From: an uncultured Eubacterium sp. | Lineage (GTDB): Bacteria > Bacillota > Clostridia > Lachnospirales > Lachnospiraceae | Direction: 5' to 3' | Length of the DNA: 43,883 nt | Assembly: GCA_905236225.1 (NCBI GenBank) | Contig: CAJOPM010000045.1 | Coordinates: 1-43,883, forward strand | In this document: positions 15,339-24,742 of the stretch, one piece after another | Layout of the letters: every line of letters starts with the position of its first letter | Position numbering within the stretch: position 1 is the first letter of the stretch | Position numbers and translations under genes: made by a program | Notes under the pieces: generated by a model | Databases searched by the model: none | The model's input: only the letters and a program-made list of their open reading frames with translations | Told to the model about the DNA's origin: nothing

Positions 15339-17345
15339 ATGGCAAAGTCTTTATTCATTGCCGAAAAGCCATCAGTTGCAAGAGAATTCGCAAGAGTTTT
15401 AGGAATGGCAACGTCTTCAAAAAAGGGATATATAGAGTCAGATAAATACGTGGTCACCTGGTGCGTAGGGCATCTGGTGACCATGAGTTATCCTGAAAGC
15501 TATGATATGAAGTACAAAAAATGGCGGCTTGATACGCTGCCCTTTATTCCGGATACTTTTAAGTACGAGATTATTCCATCGGCAAAAAATCAATATGATA
15601 TCGTATCAAAACTGTTAAATAGAGATGATGTCGATGTGATTTATATTTGTACTGACTCCGGAAGAGAGGGGGAGTATATATACAGACTTGTGGATCAAAT
15701 GGCGCAGGTTGAAAACAAGATCAGAAAAAGAGTATGGATAGATTCGCAGACCGATGAAGAAATAAAAAGAGGAATAAGTAGCGCAAAAGATTGGTCAGAG
15801 TATGATAATTTATCGAGCGCGGCATATCTTAGAGCCAAAGAAGATTACCTTATGGGGATTAATTTTACCAGAGTCCTTACTCTCAAATATGGAGATACTT
15901 TAGCAAGACTGTTAAACAAAAAATATGCTGTTATATCTGTAGGACGCGTAATGACATGTGTTTTGGGAATGGTTGTAAAAAGAGAAAGGCAGATAAGAGA
16001 ATTTGTAAAAACGCCGTTTTATAAGATATTGTCTAAAATGAATTACAATGGCTTTGAATTCGATGCTGAATGGAAACTATCAGAAACATCAAGGTATTTT
16101 AATACTGACAAGATATATAGAGATAATGGATTTTTGGATAAAGATGTGGCAAATCATTTTGCAAAAGATTTAGAAAATGAGTGCGAAGGCAAAATGGAAG
16201 TTACAAGTATTCAAAGGAAAACAGAAAAGAAAAATCCGCCGCTTTTATATAATCTTGCAGAGCTTCAAAATGACTGTTCGAAGCTATTTAAGATTAGTCC
16301 TGATGAAACCCTTAAAAATGTACAGGAGTTGTATGAAAAAAAACTGGTAACATATCCGAGGACAGATGCAAGAGTTTTATCAACAGCTGTAGCTAAGGAA
16401 ATATATAAAAATATAAATGGTCTTACTAATCTTAGAGCGGTAGCAAAATCTGCACAGTATATACTTGATAATGGAACGTATAAAAATATTTCAAAAACCA
16501 AATATGTAAACGATAAGCTTATAACCGACCATTATGCAATAATACCTACAGGACAGGGAATTAAAGCGGCAGCCAATCTTACAGCTATTCAGGTTAAAAT
16601 ATATGAAGTTATAGTAAGAAGGTTTTTGGCAATATTTTATCCAAGCGCACAATATCAGAAGGTGAGTCTTGTTTTAAATATATCAAATGAGACATTTACA
16701 GCTTCGTTTAAAGTGCTTAAAGAGGCCGGATATCTTGATTTGATGAATTATACATTTTCTAAAAAAAATTCAGATGAATCTTTAGAACATGAAGATGGCG
16801 TAGCAATAGATAAGCTAAAAAATCTAAAAAAGGGAATGAAGGTTTGTGTTAATAGTTTTGAGATTAAAGAAGGAGAGACATCACCGCCTAAAAGATACAA
16901 TTCGGGCTCTATTATTCTCGCTATGGAAAATGCAGGTCAGCTTATTGAAGATGAGCAGCTTAGAGAACAAATAAAGGGGTCGGGAATCGGGACATCGGCA
17001 ACCAGAGCTGAAATCCTAAAAAAACTTTTTACAAACAAATATATGTCGCTTAACAAAAAAACACAGATAATTACCCCCACGCTTTTAGGTGAGCTGATTT
17101 ATGATGTTGTATATTGTTCTATAAGAGCGCTTCTTAATCCCGAGCTAACAGCAAGCTGGGAAAAAGGCCTTACCTTTGTATCTGATGGAGAGATAACAGA
17201 AGATGAATATATGGTTAAGTTAAAGGACTTTATAGAAAAGAAAGTTGCCCTAACAAGAGGGGTAAACAACCAACGGATAATAAACTCGGCATTTCAAAAG
17301 ATAGCGCCATTTTATCTTTCGAACAAAAAGAATATGAAAAAATAA
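15339..17345 (+). CDS. topB: DNA topoisomerase III
   Basis: Type IA topoisomerase that decatenates DNA by passing one strand through a transient single-strand break. The 668 residues contain the toprim domain (Glu9 in FIAEKPSVA; CTDSGREGEY with Asp106, Glu110, Glu112), the active-site Tyr339 in VTYPRTDAR, and the later GIGTSATRAEIL motif. The C-terminus ends soon after the core, with no zinc ribbons, which is usual for short TopB proteins. AAGGAG precedes the start. It probably shares a message with the degenerate ATPase gene upstream. Confidence 0.95.
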   Translation: MAKSLFIAEKPSVAREFARVLGMATSSKKGYIESDKYVVTWCVGHLVTMSYPESYDMKYKKWRLDTLPFIPDTFKYEIIPSAKNQYDIVSKLLNRDDVDVIYICTDSGREGEYIYRLVDQMAQVENKIRKRVWIDSQTDEEIKRGISSAKDWSEYDNLSSAAYLRAKEDYLMGINFTRVLTLKYGDTLARLLNKKYAVISVGRVMTCVLGMVVKRERQIREFVKTPFYKILSKMNYNGFEFDAEWKLSETSRYFNTDKIYRDNGFLDKDVANHFAKDLENECEGKMEVTSIQRKTEKKNPPLLYNLAELQNDCSKLFKISPDETLKNVQELYEKKLVTYPRTDARVLSTAVAKEIYKNINGLTNLRAVAKSAQYILDNGTYKNISKTKYVNDKLITDHYAIIPTGQGIKAAANLTAIQVKIYEVIVRRFLAIFYPSAQYQKVSLVLNISNETFTASFKVLKEAGYLDLMNYTFSKKNSDESLEHEDGVAIDKLKNLKKGMKVCVNSFEIKEGETSPPKRYNSGSIILAMENAGQLIEDEQLREQIKGSGIGTSATRAEILKKLFTNKYMSLNKKTQIITPTLLGELIYDVVYCSIRALLNPELTASWEKGLTFVSDGEITEDEYMVKLKDFIEKKVALTRGVNNQRIINSAFQKIAPFYLSNKKNMKK

Positions 17346-17354
17346 TAAAAAAGC

Positions 17355-17384
17355 TTGACTTTATATATATACAAATAGTATACT
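17355..17384 (+). promoter_or_regulatory. tRNA operon promoter
   Basis: TTGACT (17355-17360), an 18-nt AT-rich spacer and TATACT (17379-17384). It lies directly after topB and about 30 nt before tRNA-Val. Confidence 0.75.
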
Positions 17385-17412
17385 GTCTCAGTCGGTCATT
17401 CGACAATCAATT

Positions 17413-17485
17413 GGGATCTTAGCTCAGCTGGGAGAGCATCTGCCTTACAAGCAGAGGGTCACAGGTTCGAGCCCTGTAGGTCCCA
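17413..17485 (+). tRNA. tRNA-Val (anticodon TAC)
   Basis: Full cloverleaf: acceptor GGGATCT/AGGTCCC with one G-U pair, D-arm gctc/gagc, anticodon stem tctgc/gcaga around loop CTTACAA (anticodon TAC), T-arm acagg/cctgt, discriminator A at 17485. CCA is not encoded. Confidence 0.97.
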
Positions 17486-17535
17486 TTATAGAGGCACATA
17501 CCTCTATATCAAGCGATAGATTTATCGCATCATAT

Positions 17536-17609
17536 GGCGAAGTAGCTCAGCTGGCTAGAGCACACGGTTCATACCCGTGGTGTCGAGAGTTCGAGTCTCC
17601 CCTTCGCTA
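17536..17609 (+). tRNA. tRNA-Met (anticodon CAT), elongator type
   Basis: Acceptor GGCGAAG/CTTCGCT, D-arm gctc/gagc, anticodon stem cacgg/ccgtg around loop TTCATAC (anticodon CAT), discriminator A at 17609. The anticodon stem lacks the three G-C pairs of an initiator tRNA. The T-stem gagag/ctccc has one A-C mismatch at the second pair. A tRNA-Ile2 with lysidine cannot be fully excluded by eye. CCA is not encoded. Confidence 0.93.
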
Positions 17610-17615
17610 TTACAG

Positions 17616-17643
17616 CCGCCGATATTATATCGGCGGTTTTTGC
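17616..17643 (+). terminator. Terminator of tRNA operon
   Basis: GC-rich stem ccgccgat/atcggcgg (17616-17623 with 17629-17636) followed by a T-run (ttttt at 17637-17641). It lies 6 nt after tRNA-Met. Confidence 0.9.
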
Positions 17644-17649
17644 TTTATT

Positions 17650-17678
17650 TAGACATATATGTTGTGGTAAGATATAAA
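17650..17678 (+). promoter_or_regulatory. Promoter for small membrane protein/M29/pur genes
   Basis: TAGACA (17650-17655), a 17-nt spacer and TATAAA (17673-17678), 32 nt before the start at 17710. No other promoter is evident before the aminopeptidase and purE, so it may serve the whole run. Confidence 0.55.
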
Positions 17679-17709
17679 TATGTTATAAATTGTTTTAAAG
17701 GAGGTTTCT

Positions 17710-17901
17710 ATGAGAGCATTTGGCAGAGCGATCAGAACTTTAGCAGCATTAGCAATTATAGGTTATATCATATACAAGATATATGATGCATTTATTAAAG
17801 ATAAAAAGTATGACGATTACGAAGAAGAGTATGAAGATATAAAAGACAGACTTAAAAATGCGGCATACAAAATGAAAGATACATTTTTAGGACAGGACTA
17901 G
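17710..17901 (+). CDS. Small one-TM protein
   Basis: A 63-residue protein with an N-terminal hydrophobic helix (about residues 8-24) and a highly charged C-terminal tail (DDYEEEYEDIKDRLKNAAYK) that could form a helix or coiled coil. A strong AAAGGAGG site (17697-17704) sits 5 nt before the ATG, and an upstream promoter supports its reality. I do not recognise a family. The aminopeptidase gene starts 10 nt downstream. Confidence 0.8.
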   Translation: MRAFGRAIRTLAALAIIGYIIYKIYDAFIKDKKYDDYEEEYEDIKDRLKNAAYKMKDTFLGQD

Positions 17902-17911
17902 TTGATCAAAT

Positions 17912-19987
17912 ATGAAATATTCGAATTTGTACAAAGAGCGTAATGAGATAGCAGCTGACAGATACGAGCTTGCTATAGACAGAATCAGATTAATACCATC
18001 CGAAAGACAAACTGAGCAGCAGGAATTTTTTAATGAATGCGCTCAGTTTATAATCTGTGTAGATGAAATTCTAACATCTATTTCGGATGGTAGCTTTTAT
18101 GCATTATCTTTTGAAGAAATGCAAGATATAAATAAACGCCTATATAATGATTTATTTATAGATAACTATAATACATCATTTCTTAATCCTGATTATGCGA
18201 ACAGTAAATTGGGAATAAGGATCGGAGCTTTTTTAAGTTTTCTGTATTCGGAGTTAAGAGCAATTGTATATTATGCCTTTGAGCTTAGAATAGCGAATAT
18301 TACGATACTCTTAGAATTGTTTCTTGAAGTGTACGGGATTTTTTCAGCAGATGAATTCAAACTTGAAGATGCAAAAAATGCCGTCAAATCGTTTTTCCAT
18401 GATTATACTGAATGGTTCAGTGCAGATGCAATAATTACATCTATAGATCCTAAAGAAGAATTTTTTAAGGATATTATTACTAACAGTGATCTTTCGGATT
18501 TGAGATATTTATATAAATATGGCAGTTATATATCGAATAACGAGATTAATACTGCTAAGTATTTAAACTCACTAAGCGCTGATAAAATTAAGAAAATTGC
18601 AGATACTTACACTGAAGGATACAGAATCGGATTTGAGGTTACAGGTAAGGATTTGTCAAAAAAATCCGTTGTACAAATAACGTATCCAATTGGGTTTGAA
18701 AGAGTAGTTAAAGCATCTATAGCAAACTTTGCCGAGCTTGGATTAAATGTGGCGATATCCAGAGAAAAAATATCTTCATATACATCTATGAGAACCGGTA
18801 AGGCGGGATGTTATACCACCGGTATTAATCCGCAGTATGATTACGATCATCAGATGGATATGGGGTATTTTCTTGACAAATCATTTTTGGATAGAAGACT
18901 TGAAGTGCTAAGAGATGTATATGAAAAAAACAAAGATAAAGCTGCATTGGTAGCAGGGCCTGCGGTGATAGAGGTTTTCGGCAATAATCCTTTCTCGCCG
19001 GAATTTAAAGAAGGACGGTTTAAGATTGATGCTCATCAGCAGAAATTGTTTGTTGATTACCAAAGCAAGGCTGCACAAATCACTAATAAATATATTATAG
19101 GCGAGGAAAGAAGCTTTACGATTATAGCTTTCCCGATACCGGAAATTGGTGATAACTATGAGAAAATATTTGATGAGACCATTAAGATAAATACACTTGA
19201 CTATAAACAATATCAAAAAATTCAGCAGAGTATTATTGATGAACTTGATAAAGCTGATGTTGTAAGGGTTACAGGAAGAGATGATAATCTTACAGACCTT
19301 ACAATCAAAATTAAAAAGCTCGATAACCCCCTTATGCAGACAGCATTTGAAAATTGTGTAGCCGATGTCAATATTCCGGTCGGTGAGGTCTTTACATCGC
19401 CAACACTTCAAGGAACATATGGGTTGCTTCATGTAAAGGAAGTTTACTTAAACAAGCTCAAATATACTAATCTTAAGATTAGATTTGAAGATGGAATGGC
19501 CGTTGAATACAGCTGCGACAATTTTGATGATAAGGATGAGTCGGTTAAGTATGTGTTGGAGAATGTACTTGCAAATCATGAAAAACTTCCTATGGGAGAA
19601 TTTGCAATAGGCACTAATACAACAGCGTATAAAATGGCAAAGGAATATAGTATATTTGACAGACTGCCAATTTTGATTGCAGAAAAGACGGGACCTCATT
19701 TTGCGGTTGGTGATACATGTTACAGTTATGCTGAAGATATTAGGGTATATAATCCAAACAGTAAGGAAATTGTAGCAAAAGATAACGAAATATCGATTAA
19801 GAGACGCGATGATATATCGGAGGCATATTTTAACTGTCATACGGATATAACAATACCATTTGATGAATTAGATAGAATATATGTAGTTACTGATGATGGT
19901 AGTACAATAGATATTATTAATAAAGGGCGGTTTGTGTTGCAAGGGTGCGATGCTCTTAATAAGCCCTTAGATAATCAGGAGGAATAA
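17912..19987 (+). CDS. M29-family aminopeptidase with long N-terminal extension
   Basis: Metalloaminopeptidase of the M29 (AmpS/PepS) family, which removes N-terminal residues from peptides in the cytoplasm. The conserved part lies in the second half of the 691 residues. Candidate metal ligands are Glu492 (GEVFTSP), Glu563 (GEFAIGTN), His596 (GPHFAVG), His643 and Asp645 (CHTDITI). Classical members are about 410 residues long; here about 280 extra residues precede the M29 domain, mostly helical and without a family I can name. I recall similar long forms in Lachnospiraceae. The ribosome binding site is weak, so translation may be coupled to the gene before. The AGGAGG for purE lies inside its last codons. 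Confidence 0.85.
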   Translation: MKYSNLYKERNEIAADRYELAIDRIRLIPSERQTEQQEFFNECAQFIICVDEILTSISDGSFYALSFEEMQDINKRLYNDLFIDNYNTSFLNPDYANSKLGIRIGAFLSFLYSELRAIVYYAFELRIANITILLELFLEVYGIFSADEFKLEDAKNAVKSFFHDYTEWFSADAIITSIDPKEEFFKDIITNSDLSDLRYLYKYGSYISNNEINTAKYLNSLSADKIKKIADTYTEGYRIGFEVTGKDLSKKSVVQITYPIGFERVVKASIANFAELGLNVAISREKISSYTSMRTGKAGCYTTGINPQYDYDHQMDMGYFLDKSFLDRRLEVLRDVYEKNKDKAALVAGPAVIEVFGNNPFSPEFKEGRFKIDAHQQKLFVDYQSKAAQITNKYIIGEERSFTIIAFPIPEIGDNYEKIFDETIKINTLDYKQYQKIQQSIIDELDKADVVRVTGRDDNLTDLTIKIKKLDNPLMQTAFENCVADVNIPVGEVFTSPTLQGTYGLLHVKEVYLNKLKYTNLKIRFEDGMAVEYSCDNFDDKDESVKYVLENVLANHEKLPMGEFAIGTNTTAYKMAKEYSIFDRLPILIAEKTGPHFAVGDTCYSYAEDIRVYNPNSKEIVAKDNEISIKRRDDISEAYFNCHTDITIPFDELDRIYVVTDDGSTIDIINKGRFVLQGCDALNKPLDNQEE

Positions 19988-19989
19988 TT

Positions 19990-20493
19990 ATGGCACAGGT
20001 TAGTATTGTAATGGGTTCTGATTCAGACATGCCCGTCATGAAGAAAGCGGCAGATATTCTTGAAAAACTCGGAATTGAGTTTGAGATGAGAATTATTTCT
20101 GCACACAGGGAGCCGGATGAATTTTTTGAATATGCCAAAAATGCCGAAGATAAAGGTATTAAGGTTATTATTGCAGGGGCGGGAATGGCAGCTCATCTCC
20201 CCGGAATGTGCGCAGCAATTTTTAATCTTCCGGTTATTGGTGTGCCAATGCATACTACTTCACTTGGAGGAAGAGACTCGCTTTATTCTATAGTGCAGAT
20301 GCCTACGGGAATACCTGTGGCAACCGTGGCAATTGGAGGAGCAGCAAATGCAGCTTTGCTTGCGGCCAAAATATTAGCTGTCAGTGATGGCGAATTGTTA
20401 TCTAAAATAAAAGCTTATTCAGAAGATTTAAAAAATCAGGTTATAGCAAAAGACAATAGGTTAAGCGAAGTAGGATACAAAGAATACAACTAA
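19990..20493 (+). CDS. purE: N5-carboxyaminoimidazole ribonucleotide mutase / AIR carboxylase
   Basis: De novo purine enzyme that forms CAIR. The 167-residue class I-like protein shows VMGSDSDMPVM, SAHREPDEFFEYA, AGAGMAAHLPGM, GVPM and GGRDSLYSIVQMP. The usual SAHRTP reads SAHREP here, a variant I recall from related Clostridia. No purK is present in the window, so whether it uses N5-CAIR or CO2 directly depends on the rest of the genome. AGGAGG overlaps the end of the M29 gene and the start is 2 nt after that stop. Confidence 0.95.
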   Translation: MAQVSIVMGSDSDMPVMKKAADILEKLGIEFEMRIISAHREPDEFFEYAKNAEDKGIKVIIAGAGMAAHLPGMCAAIFNLPVIGVPMHTTSLGGRDSLYSIVQMPTGIPVATVAIGGAANAALLAAKILAVSDGELLSKIKAYSEDLKNQVIAKDNRLSEVGYKEYN

Positions 20494-20514
20494 TTTCAGG
20501 AGGATATATATTTT

Positions 20515-21540
20515 ATGGATTACAAGAATTCCGGAGTTGATATTGAAGCAGGATATAAGTCAGTCGAACTTATGAAAAAACACGTTCAAGAGACTATGAG
20601 ATCTGAGGTTTTGACCAATCTTGGAGGTTTTTCGGGCGCATTTTCAATTGAAAGATTCAAAAATATGAATAAACCGACACTTATATCAGGCACAGATGGA
20701 GTTGGAACCAAGCTTAAATTGGCTTTTATTATGGACAAACACGATACAGTCGGAATAGATTGTGTGGCAATGTGTGTAAACGATATAGCGTGTGCAGGGG
20801 CAGAACCCTTGTTTTTCCTTGATTATATTGCATGCGGCAAGAATTATCCTGAAAAGATTGCAACAATTGTAAGTGGCGTGGCCCAAGGATGCAAATTATC
20901 AAATGCAGCGCTTATAGGCGGAGAGACAGCAGAGATGCCGGGATTTTATCCCGAGAATGAATATGATCTGGCCGGTTTTGCCGTAGGTATTGTTGATGAG
21001 GAAGATATAATAACCGGAAAAGATTTATCTGCAGGGGATATTTTGATCGGATTGGCTTCTTCAGGCGTTCACTCAAATGGATTCTCGCTCGTTAGAAATG
21101 TATTTCCAATGACTAAAGACGGATTGTTCAAACATTATGACGAGTTGGGAACAACACTTGGCGAAGCTTTAATAGAGCCGACAAAGATCTACGTCAAGGC
21201 TCTCCATAATATTAAAGAAGCAGGAGTTAAAATTAAAGCATGCTCGCATATTACAGGCGGAGGCTTTTATGAGAATGTTCCTCGTATGCTGCCGGAAAAT
21301 AAAACAGCTATAATTAACAAGAACAGTTATGAAGTACCGCAGATATTCAGACTTATAGCCAAAGAGGGCGATGTTGAAGAAAAAGTTATGTATAATACAT
21401 ACAACATGGGAATAGGAATGGTTTTGGCAGTATCGGGCGAAAATGTTGATAAAGTATTCGAGGCTATAAAGGTTGCCGGTGAGAAAGGGTATGTTATAGG
21501 AGAGATAAAGGACGGCGATAAAGGAGTTACATTATGCTAA
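20515..21540 (+). CDS. purM: Phosphoribosylformylglycinamidine cyclo-ligase (AIR synthetase)
   Basis: Step five of de novo purine synthesis: ATP-dependent ring closure of FGAM to AIR. The 341 residues carry the PurM hallmarks GTDGVGTKLKLA, CVNDIACAGAEPLFFLDY, GGETAEMPGFY and SHITGGGFYENVPR. AGGAGG in the 21-nt gap after purE sets the start. The stop overlaps the purN start by 7 nt. Its substrate-forming enzyme PurL is not encoded in the window. Confidence 0.96.
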   Translation: MDYKNSGVDIEAGYKSVELMKKHVQETMRSEVLTNLGGFSGAFSIERFKNMNKPTLISGTDGVGTKLKLAFIMDKHDTVGIDCVAMCVNDIACAGAEPLFFLDYIACGKNYPEKIATIVSGVAQGCKLSNAALIGGETAEMPGFYPENEYDLAGFAVGIVDEEDIITGKDLSAGDILIGLASSGVHSNGFSLVRNVFPMTKDGLFKHYDELGTTLGEALIEPTKIYVKALHNIKEAGVKIKACSHITGGGFYENVPRMLPENKTAIINKNSYEVPQIFRLIAKEGDVEEKVMYNTYNMGIGMVLAVSGENVDKVFEAIKVAGEKGYVIGEIKDGDKGVTLC

Positions 21541-22160
21541 AGATTTGCGTATTAGTATCCGGCGGCGGAACTAATCTTCAAGCTATCATTGATGCTTTGG
21601 ATAATAAGACGATTAACAATGCAAAAATAGTCGGTGTAATAAGTAATAATCCGGGAGCGTTTGCTTTAGAAAGAGCAAAGAAAGCCGGAATTGACTGCAA
21701 GTGCATCAGTCCTAAGACATTTGATAAAAGAGAAGAGTTTGAAGATGCACTTATAGCCGGGGTGGATGAATATAAGCCGGATTTGGTTGTGCTTGCCGGC
21801 TTTATGGTGGTTATTCCGCCTAAGATGATCAGAAAATATAAAAACAAAATTATAAACATTCATCCCTCTTTAATACCATCATTTTGTGGTACGGGCTATT
21901 ATGGACTTAGAGTACATGAAGCAGTATTAGAAAGAGGAGTTAAATTAACCGGGGCCACTGTTCATTTTGTTGATGAAGGCACTGATACAGGGCCAATCAT
22001 TATGCAAAAAGCAGTTGAGGTAAAAAGCGATGATACACCGCAGGTGCTTCAAAGAAGAGTAATGGAACAGGCAGAATGGATTATTATGCCGCGCTCAATA
22101 GATCTTATTGCAGCAGGTAAAGTAACGGTCAAAGATAACAAAACGATTATTGATAAATAA
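21534..22160 (+). CDS. purN: Phosphoribosylglycinamide formyltransferase
   Basis: Folate-dependent formylation of GAR to FGAR (step three). The 208 residues contain the N-terminal LVSGGGTNLQAI motif and the catalytic block INIHPSLIPSF with Asn and His, followed by GATVHFVDEGTDTGPII, whose Asp completes the active site. The start overlaps purM, and AAGGAG lies 7 nt upstream inside purM. It is followed 21 nt later by purD. Confidence 0.96.
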   Translation: MLKICVLVSGGGTNLQAIIDALDNKTINNAKIVGVISNNPGAFALERAKKAGIDCKCISPKTFDKREEFEDALIAGVDEYKPDLVVLAGFMVVIPPKMIRKYKNKIINIHPSLIPSFCGTGYYGLRVHEAVLERGVKLTGATVHFVDEGTDTGPIIMQKAVEVKSDDTPQVLQRRVMEQAEWIIMPRSIDLIAAGKVTVKDNKTIIDK

Positions 22161-22181
22161 TACAGTGAGGAATTTACAGAT

Positions 22182-23456
22182 ATGAACATACTGATAGTAG
22201 GTAGTGGCGGAAGAGAACATGCAATTTGCGAAAGCGTAAGACGCTCTGACAAGGCGCAGAAAATTTATTGCGCACCCGGTAATGCCGGAATAGCATCTAT
22301 TGCTGAGTGTGTGCCGATAGGAGCAATGGAATTTGAAAAATTGGCCGATTTTGCTAAAGAACATAATGTTGATCTTACAATTGTGGGTATGGATGATCCT
22401 CTTGTAGGAGGCATTGTTGATGTATTTGAAAGCAGAAATCTAAAAGTATTCGGGCCATCAAAAAAGGCTGCGATTTTAGAAGGAAGCAAGGCTTTTTCAA
22501 AAGACCTTATGAAAAAATATAATATTCCGACTGCTGCATATGAGGTATTTGAAAATGCACAAGAGGCGATAGAGTATCTCAAAGACGCCAAGATGCCGGT
22601 TGTTCTTAAGGCAGACGGACTTGCTCTTGGAAAAGGCGTTCTTATTTGCAATACTTATGAGGAAGCAAAAGACGGCGTAAAGCAGATTATGGAAGACAAG
22701 AAGTTTGGAACTGCCGGGAGTCGTATGGTTATTGAAGAATTTATGACCGGACGAGAAGTTTCCGTGCTTTCATATTGCGATGGAAAGCATATCAAGATTA
22801 TGCCTTCATCACAGGATCATAAAAGGGCGCTAAATGGCGATAAAGGTCTAAATACTGGCGGAATGGGAACGTTTTCGCCTAGCCCGTTTTATACTGACGA
22901 AGTTGATAAAATTTGTAAAGAAAAAATTTATCAGGCTACAGTTGATGCAATGCGAAGCGAAGGCAGAGAATTTAAAGGAATCATATTTTTCGGACTTATG
23001 ATTACGAAAGAAGGTCCTAAGGTACTTGAGTATAATGCCAGGTTTGGAGATCCTGAGGCGCAGGTTGTGCTTCCGAGAATGAAAACAGATATCATAGATG
23101 TTTGCTTGGCTTGTATAGATGGCAGTCTTGATAAAATTGACATAGAGTTTGAGGATAATGCAGCGGTATGTGTTGTTTTGGCTTCTGATGGTTATCCGGT
23201 TAAATACGATAAGGGATTCGAAATTACTGGGCTTGATAAATTTGACAGTAATGATGGATATTATTGTTTCCATGCCGGAACCAAGTTTGATGCAAACGGT
23301 AAAATTGTTACAAACGGTGGACGCGTTTTAGGTGTTACGGCAAAAGGAAATGATTTGAAAGATGCTAGAAATAATGCATATAAAGCAACAGCTTGGGTTG
23401 ATTTTTCCAACAAGTATATGCGTGATGATATAGGCAAGGCAATAGATGAAGCGTAA
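22182..23456 (+). CDS. purD: Phosphoribosylamine-glycine ligase (GAR synthetase)
   Basis: Step two of purine synthesis. It is an ATP-grasp enzyme of 424 residues with the N-terminal ILIVGSGGREHAI motif, ATP-grasp segments VVLKADGLALGKGV and EEFMTGREVSVL, PSSQDHKRALNGDKGLNTGGMG and the metal-binding end of the grasp domain (LEYNARFGDPEAQVVLPRM). A GAGG ribosome binding site precedes the start. It is the last gene of the purE-M-N-D run; the next gene has its own promoter, and no strong terminator is seen in the gap. Confidence 0.96.
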   Translation: MNILIVGSGGREHAICESVRRSDKAQKIYCAPGNAGIASIAECVPIGAMEFEKLADFAKEHNVDLTIVGMDDPLVGGIVDVFESRNLKVFGPSKKAAILEGSKAFSKDLMKKYNIPTAAYEVFENAQEAIEYLKDAKMPVVLKADGLALGKGVLICNTYEEAKDGVKQIMEDKKFGTAGSRMVIEEFMTGREVSVLSYCDGKHIKIMPSSQDHKRALNGDKGLNTGGMGTFSPSPFYTDEVDKICKEKIYQATVDAMRSEGREFKGIIFFGLMITKEGPKVLEYNARFGDPEAQVVLPRMKTDIIDVCLACIDGSLDKIDIEFEDNAAVCVVLASDGYPVKYDKGFEITGLDKFDSNDGYYCFHAGTKFDANGKIVTNGGRVLGVTAKGNDLKDARNNAYKATAWVDFSNKYMRDDIGKAIDEA

Positions 23457-23470
23457 ATAATAGTAAAGTC

Positions 23471-23499
23471 TTGAATTTTAATATTACTTTGGCTAAAAT
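23471..23499 (+). promoter_or_regulatory. gap promoter
   Basis: TTGAAT (23471-23476), a 17-nt spacer and TAAAAT (23494-23499), 44 nt before the gap start, giving a short leader with AGGAGGAG at 23531-23538. Confidence 0.7.
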
Positions 23500-23543
23500 A
23501 ATTATTGAACATTAATTTACAACATAATTTAGGAGGAGAAAAT

Positions 23544-24566
23544 ATGGCTGTAAGAGTAGCAATTAACGGATTTGGACGTATTGGTAGATTGGCATTTAGA
23601 CAGATGTTTGGTGCCGAGGGATATGAGATTGTTGCAATCAATGATCTTACTAGTCCTAAGATGCTTGCATATCTTCTTAAGTATGATTCTTCACAAGGAC
23701 GTTACATAGGACTTGATGAGGCTGACAAAGTTACAGCTGATGAAGATTCCATTACTGTAGACGGAAAGAAGATTAAGATATATGCAGAGGCTGATGCTGC
23801 AAATCTTCCGTGGGGAGAGCTTAAGGTTGATGTGGTGCTTGAGTGTACCGGATTCTATACTTCTAAAGATAAAGCTGCTAAACATATTGAAGCAGGCACT
23901 AGAAAGGTTGTTATATCTGCTCCGGCCGGCAATGATCTTCCGACAATAGTATATAATGTTAACCATACAAAACTTACACCGGATGATAATATTATTTCAG
24001 CTGCTTCGTGTACTACAAACTGTCTTGCACCTATGGCAAAAGGACTTAATGATTTAGCTCCTATTCAAAGCGGTATCATGAGCACTATTCATGCATATAC
24101 AGGTGATCAGATGGTTCTTGACGGACCACAAAGAAAGGGCAATCTTAGACGTTCAAGAGCAGCTGCAGTAAATATTGTTCCTGCTAGTACAGGTGCAGCT
24201 AAGGCAATAGGACTTGTTATACCTGAACTTAATGGCAAATTAATTGGTTCGGCTCAAAGAGTTCCTACGGCTACAGGCTCAACTACAATACTTATCGCAA
24301 CAGTAAAAGGTAAGGTTACAGAAGAACAGGTTAATCAAGCTATGAAAGCGCAAGCCAATGAATCATTTGGATACAATGAAGAAGAGATTGTTTCAAGTGA
24401 TGTTATTGGAATGACATATGGCTCTTTATTTGATGCAACCCAGACAATGGTACTTCCTATCGAAGGAACAGATTGTACACAAGTTCAGGTTGTTTCATGG
24501 TATGACAATGAGAATAGTTATACATCACAGATGGTAAGAACTATCAAATATCTTGCAGAACTTTAA
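23544..24566 (+). CDS. gap: Glyceraldehyde-3-phosphate dehydrogenase, type I
   Basis: Glycolytic NAD-dependent enzyme. The 340 residues contain the Rossmann start VAINGFGRIGRLAFR, the catalytic Cys156 in SAASCTTNCLAPM, the substrate loop TGDQMVLDGPQRKGNLRRSR region and the C-terminal SWYDNENSYTSQM. The start at 23544 is fixed by AGGAGGAG at 23531-23538; a longer frame from 23505 runs through the leader and is not used. Codon choice is biased toward ACA/CTT as in a highly expressed gene. A hairpin follows before pgk, so gap may be transcribed at a higher level than the rest of the cluster. Confidence 0.97.
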   Translation: MAVRVAINGFGRIGRLAFRQMFGAEGYEIVAINDLTSPKMLAYLLKYDSSQGRYIGLDEADKVTADEDSITVDGKKIKIYAEADAANLPWGELKVDVVLECTGFYTSKDKAAKHIEAGTRKVVISAPAGNDLPTIVYNVNHTKLTPDDNIISAASCTTNCLAPMAKGLNDLAPIQSGIMSTIHAYTGDQMVLDGPQRKGNLRRSRAAAVNIVPASTGAAKAIGLVIPELNGKLIGSAQRVPTATGSTTILIATVKGKVTEEQVNQAMKAQANESFGYNEEEIVSSDVIGMTYGSLFDATQTMVLPIEGTDCTQVQVVSWYDNENSYTSQMVRTIKYLAEL

Positions 24567-24639
24567 TTCAGTCGGTGAAATCCTCCACTTCTTAGCATAA
24601 CGCAGGTGGGGTTATAACAAACTTAAACAGTCTATTAAA

Positions 24640-24672
24640 GACCCGGTCTATATTGGGCCGGGTCAGTTTATT
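24640..24672 (+). terminator. Terminator or attenuator between gap and pgk
   Basis: Stem gacccggtc with gggccgggtc (24640-24648 with 24656-24664, last two pairs including one G-U) followed by agtttatt. The U-tract is moderate, so partial read-through into pgk is likely. The 176-nt gap also holds a weaker hairpin (24583-24588 with 24606-24611) and no gene. Confidence 0.65.
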
Positions 24673-24742
24673 CTATGATATTTTCAAAATCAAATCCGAA
24701 ACAAGATTTTAAAGTTAATCTTGACAAATAGGGGGAAGTAAT

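Noticed and set aside
18908..19432. Minus-strand open frame of 174 codons
   Set aside because: It lies wholly inside the conserved M29 coding region and has no supporting features.
24721..24726. TTGACA before pgk as a promoter
   Set aside because: Only 16 nt separate it from the pgk ATG, leaving no room for a -10 box before the start codon.
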